DNA of 64,000 nt from Variovorax ginsengisoli (lineage in GTDB: Bacteria; Pseudomonadota; Gammaproteobacteria; Burkholderiales; Burkholderiaceae_C). This document shows positions 34,491 to 43,553 of this stretch, piece after piece. Position numbers and translations under genes: made by a program. Each line of letters opens with the position of its first letter. Positions within the stretch are counted from its first letter, which is position 1. Under the pieces are notes generated by a model. The model had not been told where the DNA came from. It saw only the letters and a program-made list of their open reading frames with translations, and ran no database searches. The DNA is taken from assembly GCF_030811835.1 (NCBI RefSeq), contig NZ_JAUSRO010000010.1, positions 62,001 to 126,000 of the forward strand, given 5' to 3'.

Positions 34491-35303
34491 TCAGCGCAGC
34501 ACATAGAGCTTGCCCTCGACAACGGCCAGTCGAATCGGAAATTGCTGCGACCGGCCGTGGGCGTCGGGTGCGGTTCGAAGTGCAGGTGCGCCGGTGGCGT
34601 ACAGGCATTCGAGCAGCCGGCCACCGGCGAGTCGCCGCAGGAAAAGTGCGTCGGCCTCCAGCGCCAGCCATTGAAAGCGGCCGGTCGCATGCAGTTCGCT
34701 CAGGTAGGTGCGCAGCCGGTCGGTGGCCTGGTCGGCGGGCTGGGCATAGGCGGCGGCCAGCTCTTCGGTGCGCAGGCGCACCTGGGCGATGAAGAATTCG
34801 ATGTCGCCATCCGACAGCGCCTGCGCCAGGTTCTTGAGCAACGCCAGCGCCGCTTGGCGCACGGCTGGCGTGGGGGTGGCCGCTGGCGCATCCAGCCAGC
34901 GCCAGCGGACGAAATTCACCGGCAGATCGACGTCGCGGCTCAGGCTCACCGGCGCCTCGTAGGCCTGACGGGCCGGCGGGACCCAGTCGAGCACGGCCAG
35001 TTCGCGGGCACTGGCTTCGTCGGTCGGGTTGCCTGCGCGCGGCAGCAGGACGCGCAGATGGGCGCTGCTGTGGCCGTCGGCCACCAGAGCGACGGGCGGC
35101 GGCACCGGGGCGTCCGGCGCCAGCGCGGCCGACGGCGGCCCCACCACCAGTTCCAGGCGGTTGGTTCCGGCCAGGGTGTATTCATGCACCGGCACGGTGA
35201 CCGAGGCGCTTGCCGCGCCGGCCCGCGCCACCGGGACGCCGTTGATCAGCGCCTCGGCTTCGCAGCCTTGCGTATCGAGCTTGAGGACCAGCAGGCGTTC
35301 CAT
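34491..35303 (-). CDS. T6SS-operon protein of unknown function (270 aa)
   Basis: Family not recognised. The start at 35303 overlaps the stop of the upstream 603-residue gene by 1 nt. The first 130 residues are beta-rich, beginning MERLLVLKLDTQGCEAEALI and containing LAGTNRLELVVGP, which suggests a small beta-sandwich. The second half is helical: AALALLKNLAQALSDGDIEF, RTEELAAAYAQP and TYLSELHA. The end is again beta (IRLAVVEGKLYVLR). No signal peptide or membrane helix. It sits between the vgrG/DUF4123 group and tagH, so it may be an effector-associated, immunity or baseplate accessory protein. Confidence 0.75.
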   Translation of the reverse strand: MERLLVLKLDTQGCEAEALINGVPVARAGAASASVTVPVHEYTLAGTNRLELVVGPPSAALAPDAPVPPPVALVADGHSSAHLRVLLPRAGNPTDEASARELAVLDWVPPARQAYEAPVSLSRDVDLPVNFVRWRWLDAPAATPTPAVRQAALALLKNLAQALSDGDIEFFIAQVRLRTEELAAAYAQPADQATDRLRTYLSELHATGRFQWLALEADALFLRRLAGGRLLECLYATGAPALRTAPDAHGRSQQFPIRLAVVEGKLYVLR

Positions 35304-37114
35304 CAGCCGAGGCTCCAGTCGAGCAGTTGCAGCGCGGGCAACAGTGGTCGCATGACGCGCTGGGTGCCGAGCAGCGGGTCGTGCACCATCAGGGTGGCGC
35401 AGACCGGCTCGATCGACAGCTGGCAGAACCACTGCAGGCCAGGACCTGCCTTGCGGGCCCGCAGCCCGCAGGCGCCCACCAGCGCGCCGCTGACCGGGCC
35501 GGCGAGGCCTGCCAGCGCGGCGCTGTCAGCCTGCGCCAGCGATTCGAGTTGCAGCACGAAGGGATGGCGAAACTGCGTGGCCGCGGGCGCCAGCAGCGCG
35601 GGCAGATCGGCGTCTTCGGCCTGGCGTTCGAAGCGGGCCTGGAGGCTGGCGCGGCCGCTGCAGTGCAGGACCAGCCGGCTCAGCGAGCCGTGCAGCGCCA
35701 GCGATCCACCCAGCCGCAGCCGGAGTTCGCAGGCCACCAGGTCGAGCTCGCCGGCGACGCGGTACCAGGGCGGATCGGACAAGTCCGCGCCGTGCCCGGC
35801 CCAGCCCCAGGTGAGGCCGGCGCTGCCTGCCATCACCGAAGGCTCGGCCATGACCCGGCCCTGACTGACGCCGCTTTCACGCTCCCAGGCGGTGGCCAGT
35901 TGGGTGAGGCCTTCGCCCAGTTGGCGGTCGAGGTCTTCCAGGCCGGCCGACCAGCGGGAGGTGTCCAGCGCCAAGCCGTCACGCTCGATCCGGTAGACCG
36001 CGGGCGCTGAGGCTGGCGTCGTCGCGCCGGTATCCGGCCAGGCCATCGCGGCTGCCGGCTCGCGTTTCCACAGCATCCAGTGCTGTTCGGCCGGATAGAC
36101 GGCCAGCCGTGTCTGCAGCTCGCCCAGCGCCTGGCCGCTGTCGCGCAGGCCGCAACTCGAGACATGCAACTCGCTGAGCTGGGGCGAGGTTTCGATAGCG
36201 ATGCGCGGTTGTGGCCCATCGTCCACGGCCGGCGCGGCGGCTTCGGCATAGAGATCGAGCGCCACATCGCCGGCATGTGGCCCACGCCAGCTCCCCAGGG
36301 TCAGGGGACCGTTGAGCGTGACCAGCGGATGCACCTGGGCATCGCAGCAGTTGCGGCTGCGGGTGCGCAGGCGCAGGCGGCTGCCTTCGCGCCCGGGTGG
36401 CTGGCTCAGCAGGTGCAGCATGGGCGGCAGTGTCAAGCGCGGCTGCCGCGCTACGACCGGCAGGCCGGCGCTCAGGGTGATGGCGGCAGGTCGGGCCACC
36501 ACCGGCAGCAGCCGCCACTGGCCTTGCTCCAGGCGGTAGCGGTGTGGCTGGCGGGCTGCGGGTGCGTCGAGCAGGCGCAGGTCGATGGCGTCGATATCGC
36601 AGGCGTCACCTAGCGCGATGCGCTCGGGAGGCAACAGGTCACCCAGCACGCCGCGCGGCATCAGCGCGCGGTCGAGCAAGGCGAGCGCCAGGTCGAACGC
36701 CGCCGGGCTGGTGACGCCGATGGTGCCGGCCGCGCCAGCAGCGCCGCCCGTGGTCTGGGCCGACAGCCGGGCGAGCTCTTCGCGCGCGCGCCGGCACAGC
36801 TGGAACACCTTGCTGCCCTGCGAACGGTCGGTGGCGGCCAGCAGGTCGGCCGCCCAGGCGAATTCGGGCCGTGTCTCGAACGACGCACCCAGCACGAACC
36901 AGCAGGCCAGGTAGCGGCCGAGGCAGACGGTGTGCGCCAGGCCGTGCGTGGCGGCGCGTGTCGCGCCATGCGCGATCAGGGCTGCATAGCGCTCGCCGAG
37001 GCGGCCGGGAATGTCGGGAAAGGCGGCGGCCAGGGTGTCGGACACGCGCGCCATGTCACGCTGGCGCTTGAGTGCCTGCAGGGCCGCGACCTGTTCGGAA
37101 TTGAGTTGCAGCAT
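35303..37114 (-). CDS. T6SS-operon protein of unknown function (603 aa)
   Basis: No family firmly recognised. I chose the ATG at 37114, 16 bp after the DUF4123 stop. The first 110 residues form a helical unit (LNSEQVAALQALKRQRDMAR, then ERYAALIAHGATRAATHGL and CLGRYLACWFVLGASFE). From memory this resembles a small protein commonly found after DUF4123 genes. The remaining 490 residues are Ala/Leu-rich and beta-leaning, with no catalytic signature I can see. The distinct clusters are RLRTRSRNCCDAQVHPL and CGLRARKAGPGLQWFCQL. It lacks signal peptide and membrane helix. It could be a cargo effector, a chaperone or a spike accessory. Confidence 0.72.
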   Translation of the reverse strand: MLQLNSEQVAALQALKRQRDMARVSDTLAAAFPDIPGRLGERYAALIAHGATRAATHGLAHTVCLGRYLACWFVLGASFETRPEFAWAADLLAATDRSQGSKVFQLCRRAREELARLSAQTTGGAAGAAGTIGVTSPAAFDLALALLDRALMPRGVLGDLLPPERIALGDACDIDAIDLRLLDAPAARQPHRYRLEQGQWRLLPVVARPAAITLSAGLPVVARQPRLTLPPMLHLLSQPPGREGSRLRLRTRSRNCCDAQVHPLVTLNGPLTLGSWRGPHAGDVALDLYAEAAAPAVDDGPQPRIAIETSPQLSELHVSSCGLRDSGQALGELQTRLAVYPAEQHWMLWKREPAAAMAWPDTGATTPASAPAVYRIERDGLALDTSRWSAGLEDLDRQLGEGLTQLATAWERESGVSQGRVMAEPSVMAGSAGLTWGWAGHGADLSDPPWYRVAGELDLVACELRLRLGGSLALHGSLSRLVLHCSGRASLQARFERQAEDADLPALLAPAATQFRHPFVLQLESLAQADSAALAGLAGPVSGALVGACGLRARKAGPGLQWFCQLSIEPVCATLMVHDPLLGTQRVMRPLLPALQLLDWSLG

Positions 37115-37130
37115 GGTGCTTACGCGAGCC

Positions 37131-37706
37131 TCATTCGGTCTGCAGCACGGGGATGTCACGCTGCACCAGCCGGCCCATCTGCAGATCAGCGTGTTGCCAG
37201 GCGCGCGCGCCCGGGACCACCAGCGAACGCACCGGGCCGAAGAAGGCGGTCAGATCCGAAGGCCCGGCCAGCGGGAGCACCGCCCGCATCACCGCAGGGT
37301 CCATCCAGTCGAGCCGGATGCGCTGGCCGCCGGGCAGCAGGGCCTGCAGCAGGCCGCGCAGGTGGTTGCGCAGCACGATGAGACGGGCGGGGCTGCGCAC
37401 CAGCACGCCCCATTCGCCCAGGCTGGCGGCCGCCTCGAACAGCAGCCAGTCGGTGAAGCCGGAGACCGGCCGCAGTTGCACCAGATAGGGCGCGTCGAGG
37501 GTAGTCTGCGGCTCCAGCGCGCCGGGCAGCAGGCAGTCGAAAGCCGCCACGTCGGCCGCGGCCAGCCGCGTCGGCAGGCCGGGCACGCGGTGGCCCATGA
37601 CCACCGCGAAGACCTGTTGGTCAGCCTGCGCCCACAGCCCCGCCTTGTGCTGGACGGTGGCCAGCGGCGTGACAAGGGAAGAAGGGTCCACACGCAGGGT
37701 CGTCAT
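37131..37706 (-). CDS. DUF4123 adaptor/chaperone for VgrG cargo
   Basis: A 191-residue protein starting at the ATG at 37706, which overlaps the vgrG stop by 4 nt. The DUF4123 pattern is visible: APYLVQLRPVSGFTDWLLFE, a GVLVRSPARLIVLRNHLRGL segment, RLDWMDPAVMRAVLPL and the FFGPVRSLVVPG strand. DUF4123 proteins (Tap/TEC family) load effectors onto a specific VgrG. The next gene downstream is therefore a candidate cargo or its carrier. The frame is open further upstream but runs within vgrG. Confidence 0.85.
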   Translation of the reverse strand: MTTLRVDPSSLVTPLATVQHKAGLWAQADQQVFAVVMGHRVPGLPTRLAAADVAAFDCLLPGALEPQTTLDAPYLVQLRPVSGFTDWLLFEAAASLGEWGVLVRSPARLIVLRNHLRGLLQALLPGGQRIRLDWMDPAVMRAVLPLAGPSDLTAFFGPVRSLVVPGARAWQHADLQMGRLVQRDIPVLQTE

Positions 37707-39796
37707 TTCGCCAGCGGATCCTGGTTTTGCTTCGGTTCGGTGGGCGCCTTGGGCTCCGGCGGACGGGCCTTGGCGGCCGCGCTGGCGGCCCCGGCCGATC
37801 CGCCGGAATTGATCTTGACCAGCGCACCCTGGATGGTCACGCCCTCCGGCCCCAGCGTGATGAAGGAGCCGCCGGCCTTGAGCGTGAGCTGGGTGCCGCC
37901 GTCGATCACCACGCCGAGTCCCTTGATATGCAGCGTGCTCGCGGCCGACAGCTTCATCGCCGCGCCCACGTCGATGTCCATGGCCGCGCCCGAGGTCAGC
38001 TCGATGCTGCTCGATCCCTTGATGACGATGGCGTCGCTGACCGACAGGCCGAGCGCACCGGTGACGGCGGTGATCATGTCGCCGCCGATCGCGCCGTGGG
38101 TATCGGCATCGATCCGGATCGTGGCCTGCTTGCCGACAGTGAGCGTCAGGTTCTCGCCGATCCGGTGCGCGACGTTCTTGCCGACTTCGGTCCACAGGTC
38201 GTTGCGGACCGTCTCGAAGCCGTCGTGCTTGACCAGCTGGTGGTAGTCCTTCTCAGCCTGGAACCAGACGTACTCGCTGTCCTTCTTGTCGTCGAAGCGC
38301 AGCTCGTTGAAGGTGCTCAGGCTGCCGCCCTTGCTCGACCTCGACTTGATGCCGCTGACGGTGGCCTGTGCCGGCAGGTCGTAGGGCGGCAGGTTGTAGC
38401 CGTTGTAGACGCTGCCGGTGATCAGCGGCCGGTCGGGGTTGCCGTCCATGAATTCGACCACCACCTCGTCGCCCACGCGCGGCAGGGCGACCATGCCGAA
38501 CTGCTTGCTCGCCCAGGGCTGGGCCACGCGCACCCAGCAGGAGCTTTCTTCGTTGCATCGGCCCTCGCGGTCCCAGTGGAACTGCAGTTTCACCCTGCCG
38601 AACTTGTCGGTCATGATTTCGTCGCCGCTGGCGCCGACCACGGTGGCGGTCTGCGGTCCGTAGATCTTCGAGCGCGGCGCGCGGGCCGGCGGATGGTAGG
38701 GCGTGGCCTTGGGCACCGCCTCGAAGCGGCAGGCGAAACCGGTCTTGATGTCGCTCTGCTTGGCCTCGTACTGGGCGAAGCTCATCTCGTAGCGCACCGA
38801 GGTGATCAGGTAGTCGCCGTCGTCGGCGGGGTGGCCCTTCAAGCTGAAGGTGGCACCGGCGGCGGTACGGCGGAAAGGCGTGATGCCGACGCCGACCACA
38901 CGGGTGGATTCGAAGCGATCGACCTCTATCTGGGCGCGCTGCCCGCCGAGCGCTTGCGGGTCGGACTTCGCGTCCATCGCGATGTCGGCATAGCCGCCGG
39001 GATAGCGGAACACCTCGAGCGTCTTCGGGTGCCCGTCGTAGGGAGGCGTGCGGGTGGCCTGGGTCTTCAGCGGCTGCGTCGGCTCGTCGGCCGCGAAGTC
39101 GATGTGCACGAACTGGGTGGAGCCCACCGCATGGGTGCAGCTCCAGTCGGTCACGATGTCCACCTGCAGTGCATTGCCCAGGCGCGATTCCGCCCAGGCC
39201 AGCGTGCCGAGGTTCAGCGCCGTGTGGCCGCCGGGATTGTCGGTCAGCACCAAAGTGTGCTGCCCCTTGGCGTGGGTGAAGTAGAAGTAGATGCCTTCCT
39301 CGTCCATCAGCCGGGTGACGAAGTCGAAGTCGCTCTCGTTGTACTGCACCGTGTAGGGCCGTTTGGCGGAGCCGGCGTCGACCTTGGACTTGTCGACGCT
39401 GCCCTTGGACCTGTACTTGGCAAAAACCGCCACGATCACGTCGACGGCTGACTGGTCCTGGAAGATCCGGCAGTCGGCGCTCTGGGTGAGTTGCCACAGC
39501 CAGGGCGTGACGACGACACGATAGATGTCGTAGCGACCGCTGACGCCACCGCGCTCGAACTCTGTGACGAAGCCGTGGATGTAGCGAAAGTCGTCCTTAT
39601 AGACCTGGATCTTGATGTCGACCTGGGTGCCGAGGATCGTTTTGGCTGCCAGCGGACTGAACTCGCTCAGGCGCAGCAGCTCCACCCGATATTGGGGCAG
39701 GCGGCCCAGGTCCTCGCGCGCGACCAGCGTCCTGAACAGCAGCGCCGGTTCCGTACCGTCCAGTGAGGTCAGGAATTGCGCTTCGAGTTCGGTCAT
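37703..39796 (-). CDS. vgrG: T6SS spike protein VgrG
   Basis: A 697-residue VgrG. The gp27-like part (residues 1-380) includes RKYRSK-type loops, YNESDFDFVTRLMDEEGIYF and FRRTAAGATFSLKGH. The gp5/OB-fold region reads GDEIMTDKFGRVKLQFHWDR and SCWVRVAQPWASKQFGM, VALPRVGDEVVVEFMDGNPD. A beta-helix needle with repeating Gly and Asp positions follows to about residue 660. The C-terminus is a short Ala/Pro/Lys tail without an extra enzymatic domain, so this is a structural rather than an evolved VgrG. The DUF4123 gene directly after it implies a separate cargo effector. Confidence 0.97.
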   Translation of the reverse strand: MTELEAQFLTSLDGTEPALLFRTLVAREDLGRLPQYRVELLRLSEFSPLAAKTILGTQVDIKIQVYKDDFRYIHGFVTEFERGGVSGRYDIYRVVVTPWLWQLTQSADCRIFQDQSAVDVIVAVFAKYRSKGSVDKSKVDAGSAKRPYTVQYNESDFDFVTRLMDEEGIYFYFTHAKGQHTLVLTDNPGGHTALNLGTLAWAESRLGNALQVDIVTDWSCTHAVGSTQFVHIDFAADEPTQPLKTQATRTPPYDGHPKTLEVFRYPGGYADIAMDAKSDPQALGGQRAQIEVDRFESTRVVGVGITPFRRTAAGATFSLKGHPADDGDYLITSVRYEMSFAQYEAKQSDIKTGFACRFEAVPKATPYHPPARAPRSKIYGPQTATVVGASGDEIMTDKFGRVKLQFHWDREGRCNEESSCWVRVAQPWASKQFGMVALPRVGDEVVVEFMDGNPDRPLITGSVYNGYNLPPYDLPAQATVSGIKSRSSKGGSLSTFNELRFDDKKDSEYVWFQAEKDYHQLVKHDGFETVRNDLWTEVGKNVAHRIGENLTLTVGKQATIRIDADTHGAIGGDMITAVTGALGLSVSDAIVIKGSSSIELTSGAAMDIDVGAAMKLSAASTLHIKGLGVVIDGGTQLTLKAGGSFITLGPEGVTIQGALVKINSGGSAGAASAAAKARPPEPKAPTEPKQNQDPLAK

Positions 39797-39813
39797 GGTG
39801 GGCTCTCGGTGCC

Positions 39814-42486
39814 TCAGGCGAAGCTGTAGGTGAAGTCACCGTCGGCGGCGCCAAGCGTGATGCCTTTGAGCTCCTCGCCGCGCGACATGCGTCCGAGGTA
39901 TTCGATCGACACCTTGGGCAGCACCGTGTTGGTCAGGATCGAATCGATGATGCGTCCGCCGGCCTCGGGGTTGTCGCAGCGCTGGACGATCAGCGCCACC
40001 GCATCGTCGCCATAGTCGAAGGGGATGCGGTGGTTTTCCTCGACGCGCTTCTTGATGCGGCCCAGCTGCAGCCGCACGATCTTGCCCATCATCTCGGGTG
40101 ACAGCGGGTAATAGGGAATGGTGACCAGCCGGCCCAGCAGCGCGGGCGGGAAGATCTTCATCAGCGGCTCCTGCAGCGCGGTGGCCAGCGACTCGGGGTC
40201 GGGCAGCAACTCGGGGTCCTTGCACATGTTCATCACCAGCTCCGAGCCAGCGTTGGAGGTCAGCAGGATGATGGTGTTCTTGAAGTCGATCATCCGGCCC
40301 TCGCCGTCTTCCATGCGGCCCTTGTCGAAGACCTGGAAGAACAGCTCGTGCACGTCGGAATGGGCTTTCTCCACCTCGTCGAGCAGCACCACGCTGTAGG
40401 GCCGGCGGCGCACCGCCTCGGTCAGGATGCCGCCCTCGCCGTAGCCGATGTAGCCCGGTGGCGAGCCCTTGAGCGTGGAGACGGTGTGGGCCTCCTGGAA
40501 CTCGCTCATGTTGATGGTGATGACGTTCTGCTCGCCGCCGTAGAGCGCCTCGGCCAGGGCCAGCGCGGTCTCGGTCTTGCCGACGCCGGAGGTGCCGCAG
40601 AGCATGAACACGCCGATCGGCTTGTTGGGGTTGTCGAGCCGGGCGCGCGAGGTCTGGATGCGCTTGGCGATCATGTCCAGGCCGTGCTGCTGGCCGATGA
40701 CCCGCTGGCCCAGCGTCTCGCCCAGCCGCAACACGGTTTCCAATTCGTTCTTGACCATGCGACCGACCGGAATGCCGGTCCAGTCGGCGACCACGCTGGC
40801 CACCGCCTGCGCATCGACCGAGGGCATGATGAGCGGCGTGTCGCCCTGCAACGCGGCGAGCTTTTCCTGCTCGGCGTGCAGCTCGTTGAGGGTCGCGTCG
40901 CGGTCGGGTGCCACGGCGGCCGCGTTGTCCACCGGCTGGCCGTCGCCGCGCAGGGTGGCGCGCAGGGCGAGCACCTTGTCGACAATGGTCTTCTCCTGCT
41001 TCCAGCGCGCTTCGAGCGTGGCCAGTCGTTCGCGCTCGGCGACCAGCTTGGCGGCGACCTCGTTGCCGCGCTCGCCCACCAGCACGCCCACGGCAGCTTC
41101 GCGGGCGATGATGCCTTCCTCGATGCCGAGCGACTCGATGCGTCGCATGCTGTCTTCCACCTCGGCCGGCGTGGCGTGCTGGCTCACCGCCACGCGGGCG
41201 CAGGCGGTGTCGAGCAGGCTGACGGCCTTGTCGGGCAACTGGCGCGCCGGGATGTAGCGGTGGCTCAGCTTGACGGCGGCCTCGATGGCCTCGTCGAGCA
41301 GCTGCGCGCGGTGGTGCTTCTCCAGCACGGTGGCGACGCCGCGCAGCATGAGGATGGCCTTGGCTTCGTCGGGCTCGGGCACCTGCACCACTTGGAAGCG
41401 GCGGGTCAGCGCCGGGTCCTTCTCGATGTATTTCTTGTACTCGGCCCAGGTGGTAGCGCCGATGGTGCGCAGGTTGCCGCGCGCCAGCGCGGGCTTGAGC
41501 AGGTTGGCTGCGTCGCCCGTGCCGGCGGCACCGCCCGCGCCCACCAGGGTATGCACTTCGTCGATGAACAGAATGATGGGTTTGGGCGAGGCTTGCACCT
41601 CGTCGATGACCTGGCGCAGGCGCTGTTCGAACTCGCCCTTCATGCTCGCGCCGGCCTGCAGCAGGCCCAGGTCCAGGCTCAGCAGCGAGACGTCCTTGAG
41701 CTGCGGGGGTACGTCGCCGCGCGCCAGGCGCTGGGCGAAGCCCTCGACCACCGCCGTCTTGCCGACGCCGGCCTCACCGGTCAGGATGGGATTGTTCTGG
41801 CGCCGTCGCATCAGGATGTCGACGATCTGGCGGATCTCCTCGTCGCGGCCGGTGACCGGGTCCATCTTGCCTTCGCGGGCACGCTCGGTCATATCCACGC
41901 AGAACTTCTTGAGCGCCTCCTGCTTGCCCATGGCGGCTGGGGCAATGGCGCCTTCGGATTCACCGGGCTGGCTGCCCAGGCCGGAGCCATCCTGCGCGCC
42001 GAGCTTGGCCTCGGCCGAGCCGCCGCAGATCCTGGCGAAGTTCTCGGCCAGGTCATCGGCGCGAACCTTGGCAAATTCCCTGGAGATCGACAGCAGCGCG
42101 TTGCGCAGGTTGCTGCTGTTCATGATGCCCAGGATCAACGTGCCGGTGCGCACCTGCGATTCGCCGAACTGCAGGGTCGCGTAGACCCAGGCACGCTCGA
42201 TGGCGTTCTCGATGAGCTCCGAAAAATCCGAGATGGCGGTCGAGCCGCGCGGCAGCCGGTCCAGCGCGGCGGTCATGTCTTTGGCCAGGGTTGACGCGTC
42301 GACCTGATAGTGGCGCAGGATGGCGTCCAGGTCGGTCTCGTTGTTCTGCACCAACTGCACCATCCAGTGCACCAGCTCGACATACGGGTTGCCGCGCATC
42401 TTGCAGAAGACAGTGGCACTTTCAATGGCTTTGTAGGCGATCGGATTGAGTTTTCCGAAGAGGGCAACACGGCTGATTTGGCTCAT
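39814..42486 (-). CDS. tssH: T6SS ATPase TssH (ClpV)
   Basis: An 890-residue AAA+ protein. An N-terminal Clp-N domain with KAIESATVFCKMRGNPYVEL comes first. The first ATPase domain has Walker A GEAGVGKT and Walker B ILFIDEVHTL, then a coiled-coil middle domain. The second has GTSGVGKT and VVLLDEVEKAH, and a C-terminal oligomerisation part ends with TYSFA. ClpV disassembles the contracted TssBC sheath. The ATG at 42486 overlaps the tssG stop by 4 nt; the frame is open upstream inside tssG. It precedes vgrG by 17 bp. Confidence 0.97.
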   Translation of the reverse strand: MSQISRVALFGKLNPIAYKAIESATVFCKMRGNPYVELVHWMVQLVQNNETDLDAILRHYQVDASTLAKDMTAALDRLPRGSTAISDFSELIENAIERAWVYATLQFGESQVRTGTLILGIMNSSNLRNALLSISREFAKVRADDLAENFARICGGSAEAKLGAQDGSGLGSQPGESEGAIAPAAMGKQEALKKFCVDMTERAREGKMDPVTGRDEEIRQIVDILMRRRQNNPILTGEAGVGKTAVVEGFAQRLARGDVPPQLKDVSLLSLDLGLLQAGASMKGEFEQRLRQVIDEVQASPKPIILFIDEVHTLVGAGGAAGTGDAANLLKPALARGNLRTIGATTWAEYKKYIEKDPALTRRFQVVQVPEPDEAKAILMLRGVATVLEKHHRAQLLDEAIEAAVKLSHRYIPARQLPDKAVSLLDTACARVAVSQHATPAEVEDSMRRIESLGIEEGIIAREAAVGVLVGERGNEVAAKLVAERERLATLEARWKQEKTIVDKVLALRATLRGDGQPVDNAAAVAPDRDATLNELHAEQEKLAALQGDTPLIMPSVDAQAVASVVADWTGIPVGRMVKNELETVLRLGETLGQRVIGQQHGLDMIAKRIQTSRARLDNPNKPIGVFMLCGTSGVGKTETALALAEALYGGEQNVITINMSEFQEAHTVSTLKGSPPGYIGYGEGGILTEAVRRRPYSVVLLDEVEKAHSDVHELFFQVFDKGRMEDGEGRMIDFKNTIILLTSNAGSELVMNMCKDPELLPDPESLATALQEPLMKIFPPALLGRLVTIPYYPLSPEMMGKIVRLQLGRIKKRVEENHRIPFDYGDDAVALIVQRCDNPEAGGRIIDSILTNTVLPKVSIEYLGRMSRGEELKGITLGAADGDFTYSFA

Positions 42487-43553
42487 GACACTGGCTTTCT
42501 TTTTCGATTGGATTTCTGGAGGGTGCGTTCGACATCGATGACCAGGTCGTCGGCTTCGCCGGCTTTTCTGAAGCTGCCGAGCCAGCAACTGCGCCCGAGC
42601 TCGCCGTTGCGGCCGACGCGCAGGCGCGGCACGTCCTGGCGGGCCAGGATGAGCTGCACATCCCATGCGTATTCGAGTCCGACCCACTGGCGCACCAGGG
42701 CCTGCAGGCGTGCCAGCGCTGTGCCACCGGGCAGGAAAGCGTGATAGCGGGCTTCGCGCACCGGGCCAATGACGATGCGGAACTTGCTCTGCACATCCCA
42801 GACGCTGGCGCCCAGCACTGCGCCCTGGCCGAGCTGCTGGCCGATGCCAGGTCGGCCGAGCGAGCGGATGCGGCTGCGCTCCTCGCGCGCCAGGGGCATC
42901 CAGTGGCCGCACCAACAGTCGATGCGCACGGGCACATCGAACTCGCTGCGCAACCAGGCCAGCAGGCCGTCGGCATCGCGCGTCTGACGCGACAGGCGGC
43001 CGGTGAAGTAAAGCTTGGGCGCATCGCCCGCGGCGTCGCGCTGCAGCAGGGTTTGGGTGCCGATGCCCGACAGCGCACCCAGGCGCATGGTGAACTGCTG
43101 GTCGTCCGGTCGGTCCAGGCTCAGCGTGGGCTGCGCCTGGGCCCAGGCGCGGTAGAAGAGCAGGGTGAAACGGTGGTTGAGCAGGTCGATGAAACGCTGC
43201 AGGCCATGGTCGGCGTGATGGGCTGAGCGCTCGCGGGTGAGCTCGGTCATGTACAGCGGCAGCGGCCCGTTGGGCCCGAGCAGGCCGAAGATGCGCTGCG
43301 TCAGCCGCGGCGGCCTGTCAGCCCGCCATTGCAGTGCGTGCAGTGGCGCTGGCGCGAAGGAGAGCTCGGCCGGCTGGCTGACGCGGATCGGTTCGTCGCT
43401 GGGGCGCTGCGCCTCGCCGAGCCGTGGCAGGTGGGGATGACTGCTTTCGATGCGGCGCAACGTCTGGTAGAAATCGAAGCGGTAGGGCTGTTCGGACAGC
43501 CGCTTGAGCCACATGCCGTAGTGCGGCGCCACGGGGTTCGGGCCTGACGTCAC
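42483..43553 (-). CDS. tssG: T6SS baseplate protein TssG
   Basis: A 356-residue protein. Diagnostic parts are QPYRFDFYQTLRRIESSHP at the N-terminus, then GLLGPNGPLPLYMTELTRER, FIDLLNHRFTLLFYRAWAQA, and LGASVWDVQSKFRIVIGPV. TssG forms the wedge with TssE and TssF. It overlaps both neighbours by 4 nt, implying coupled translation of tssF, tssG and tssH. Confidence 0.96.
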   Translation of the reverse strand: MTSGPNPVAPHYGMWLKRLSEQPYRFDFYQTLRRIESSHPHLPRLGEAQRPSDEPIRVSQPAELSFAPAPLHALQWRADRPPRLTQRIFGLLGPNGPLPLYMTELTRERSAHHADHGLQRFIDLLNHRFTLLFYRAWAQAQPTLSLDRPDDQQFTMRLGALSGIGTQTLLQRDAAGDAPKLYFTGRLSRQTRDADGLLAWLRSEFDVPVRIDCWCGHWMPLAREERSRIRSLGRPGIGQQLGQGAVLGASVWDVQSKFRIVIGPVREARYHAFLPGGTALARLQALVRQWVGLEYAWDVQLILARQDVPRLRVGRNGELGRSCWLGSFRKAGEADDLVIDVERTLQKSNRKRKPVS

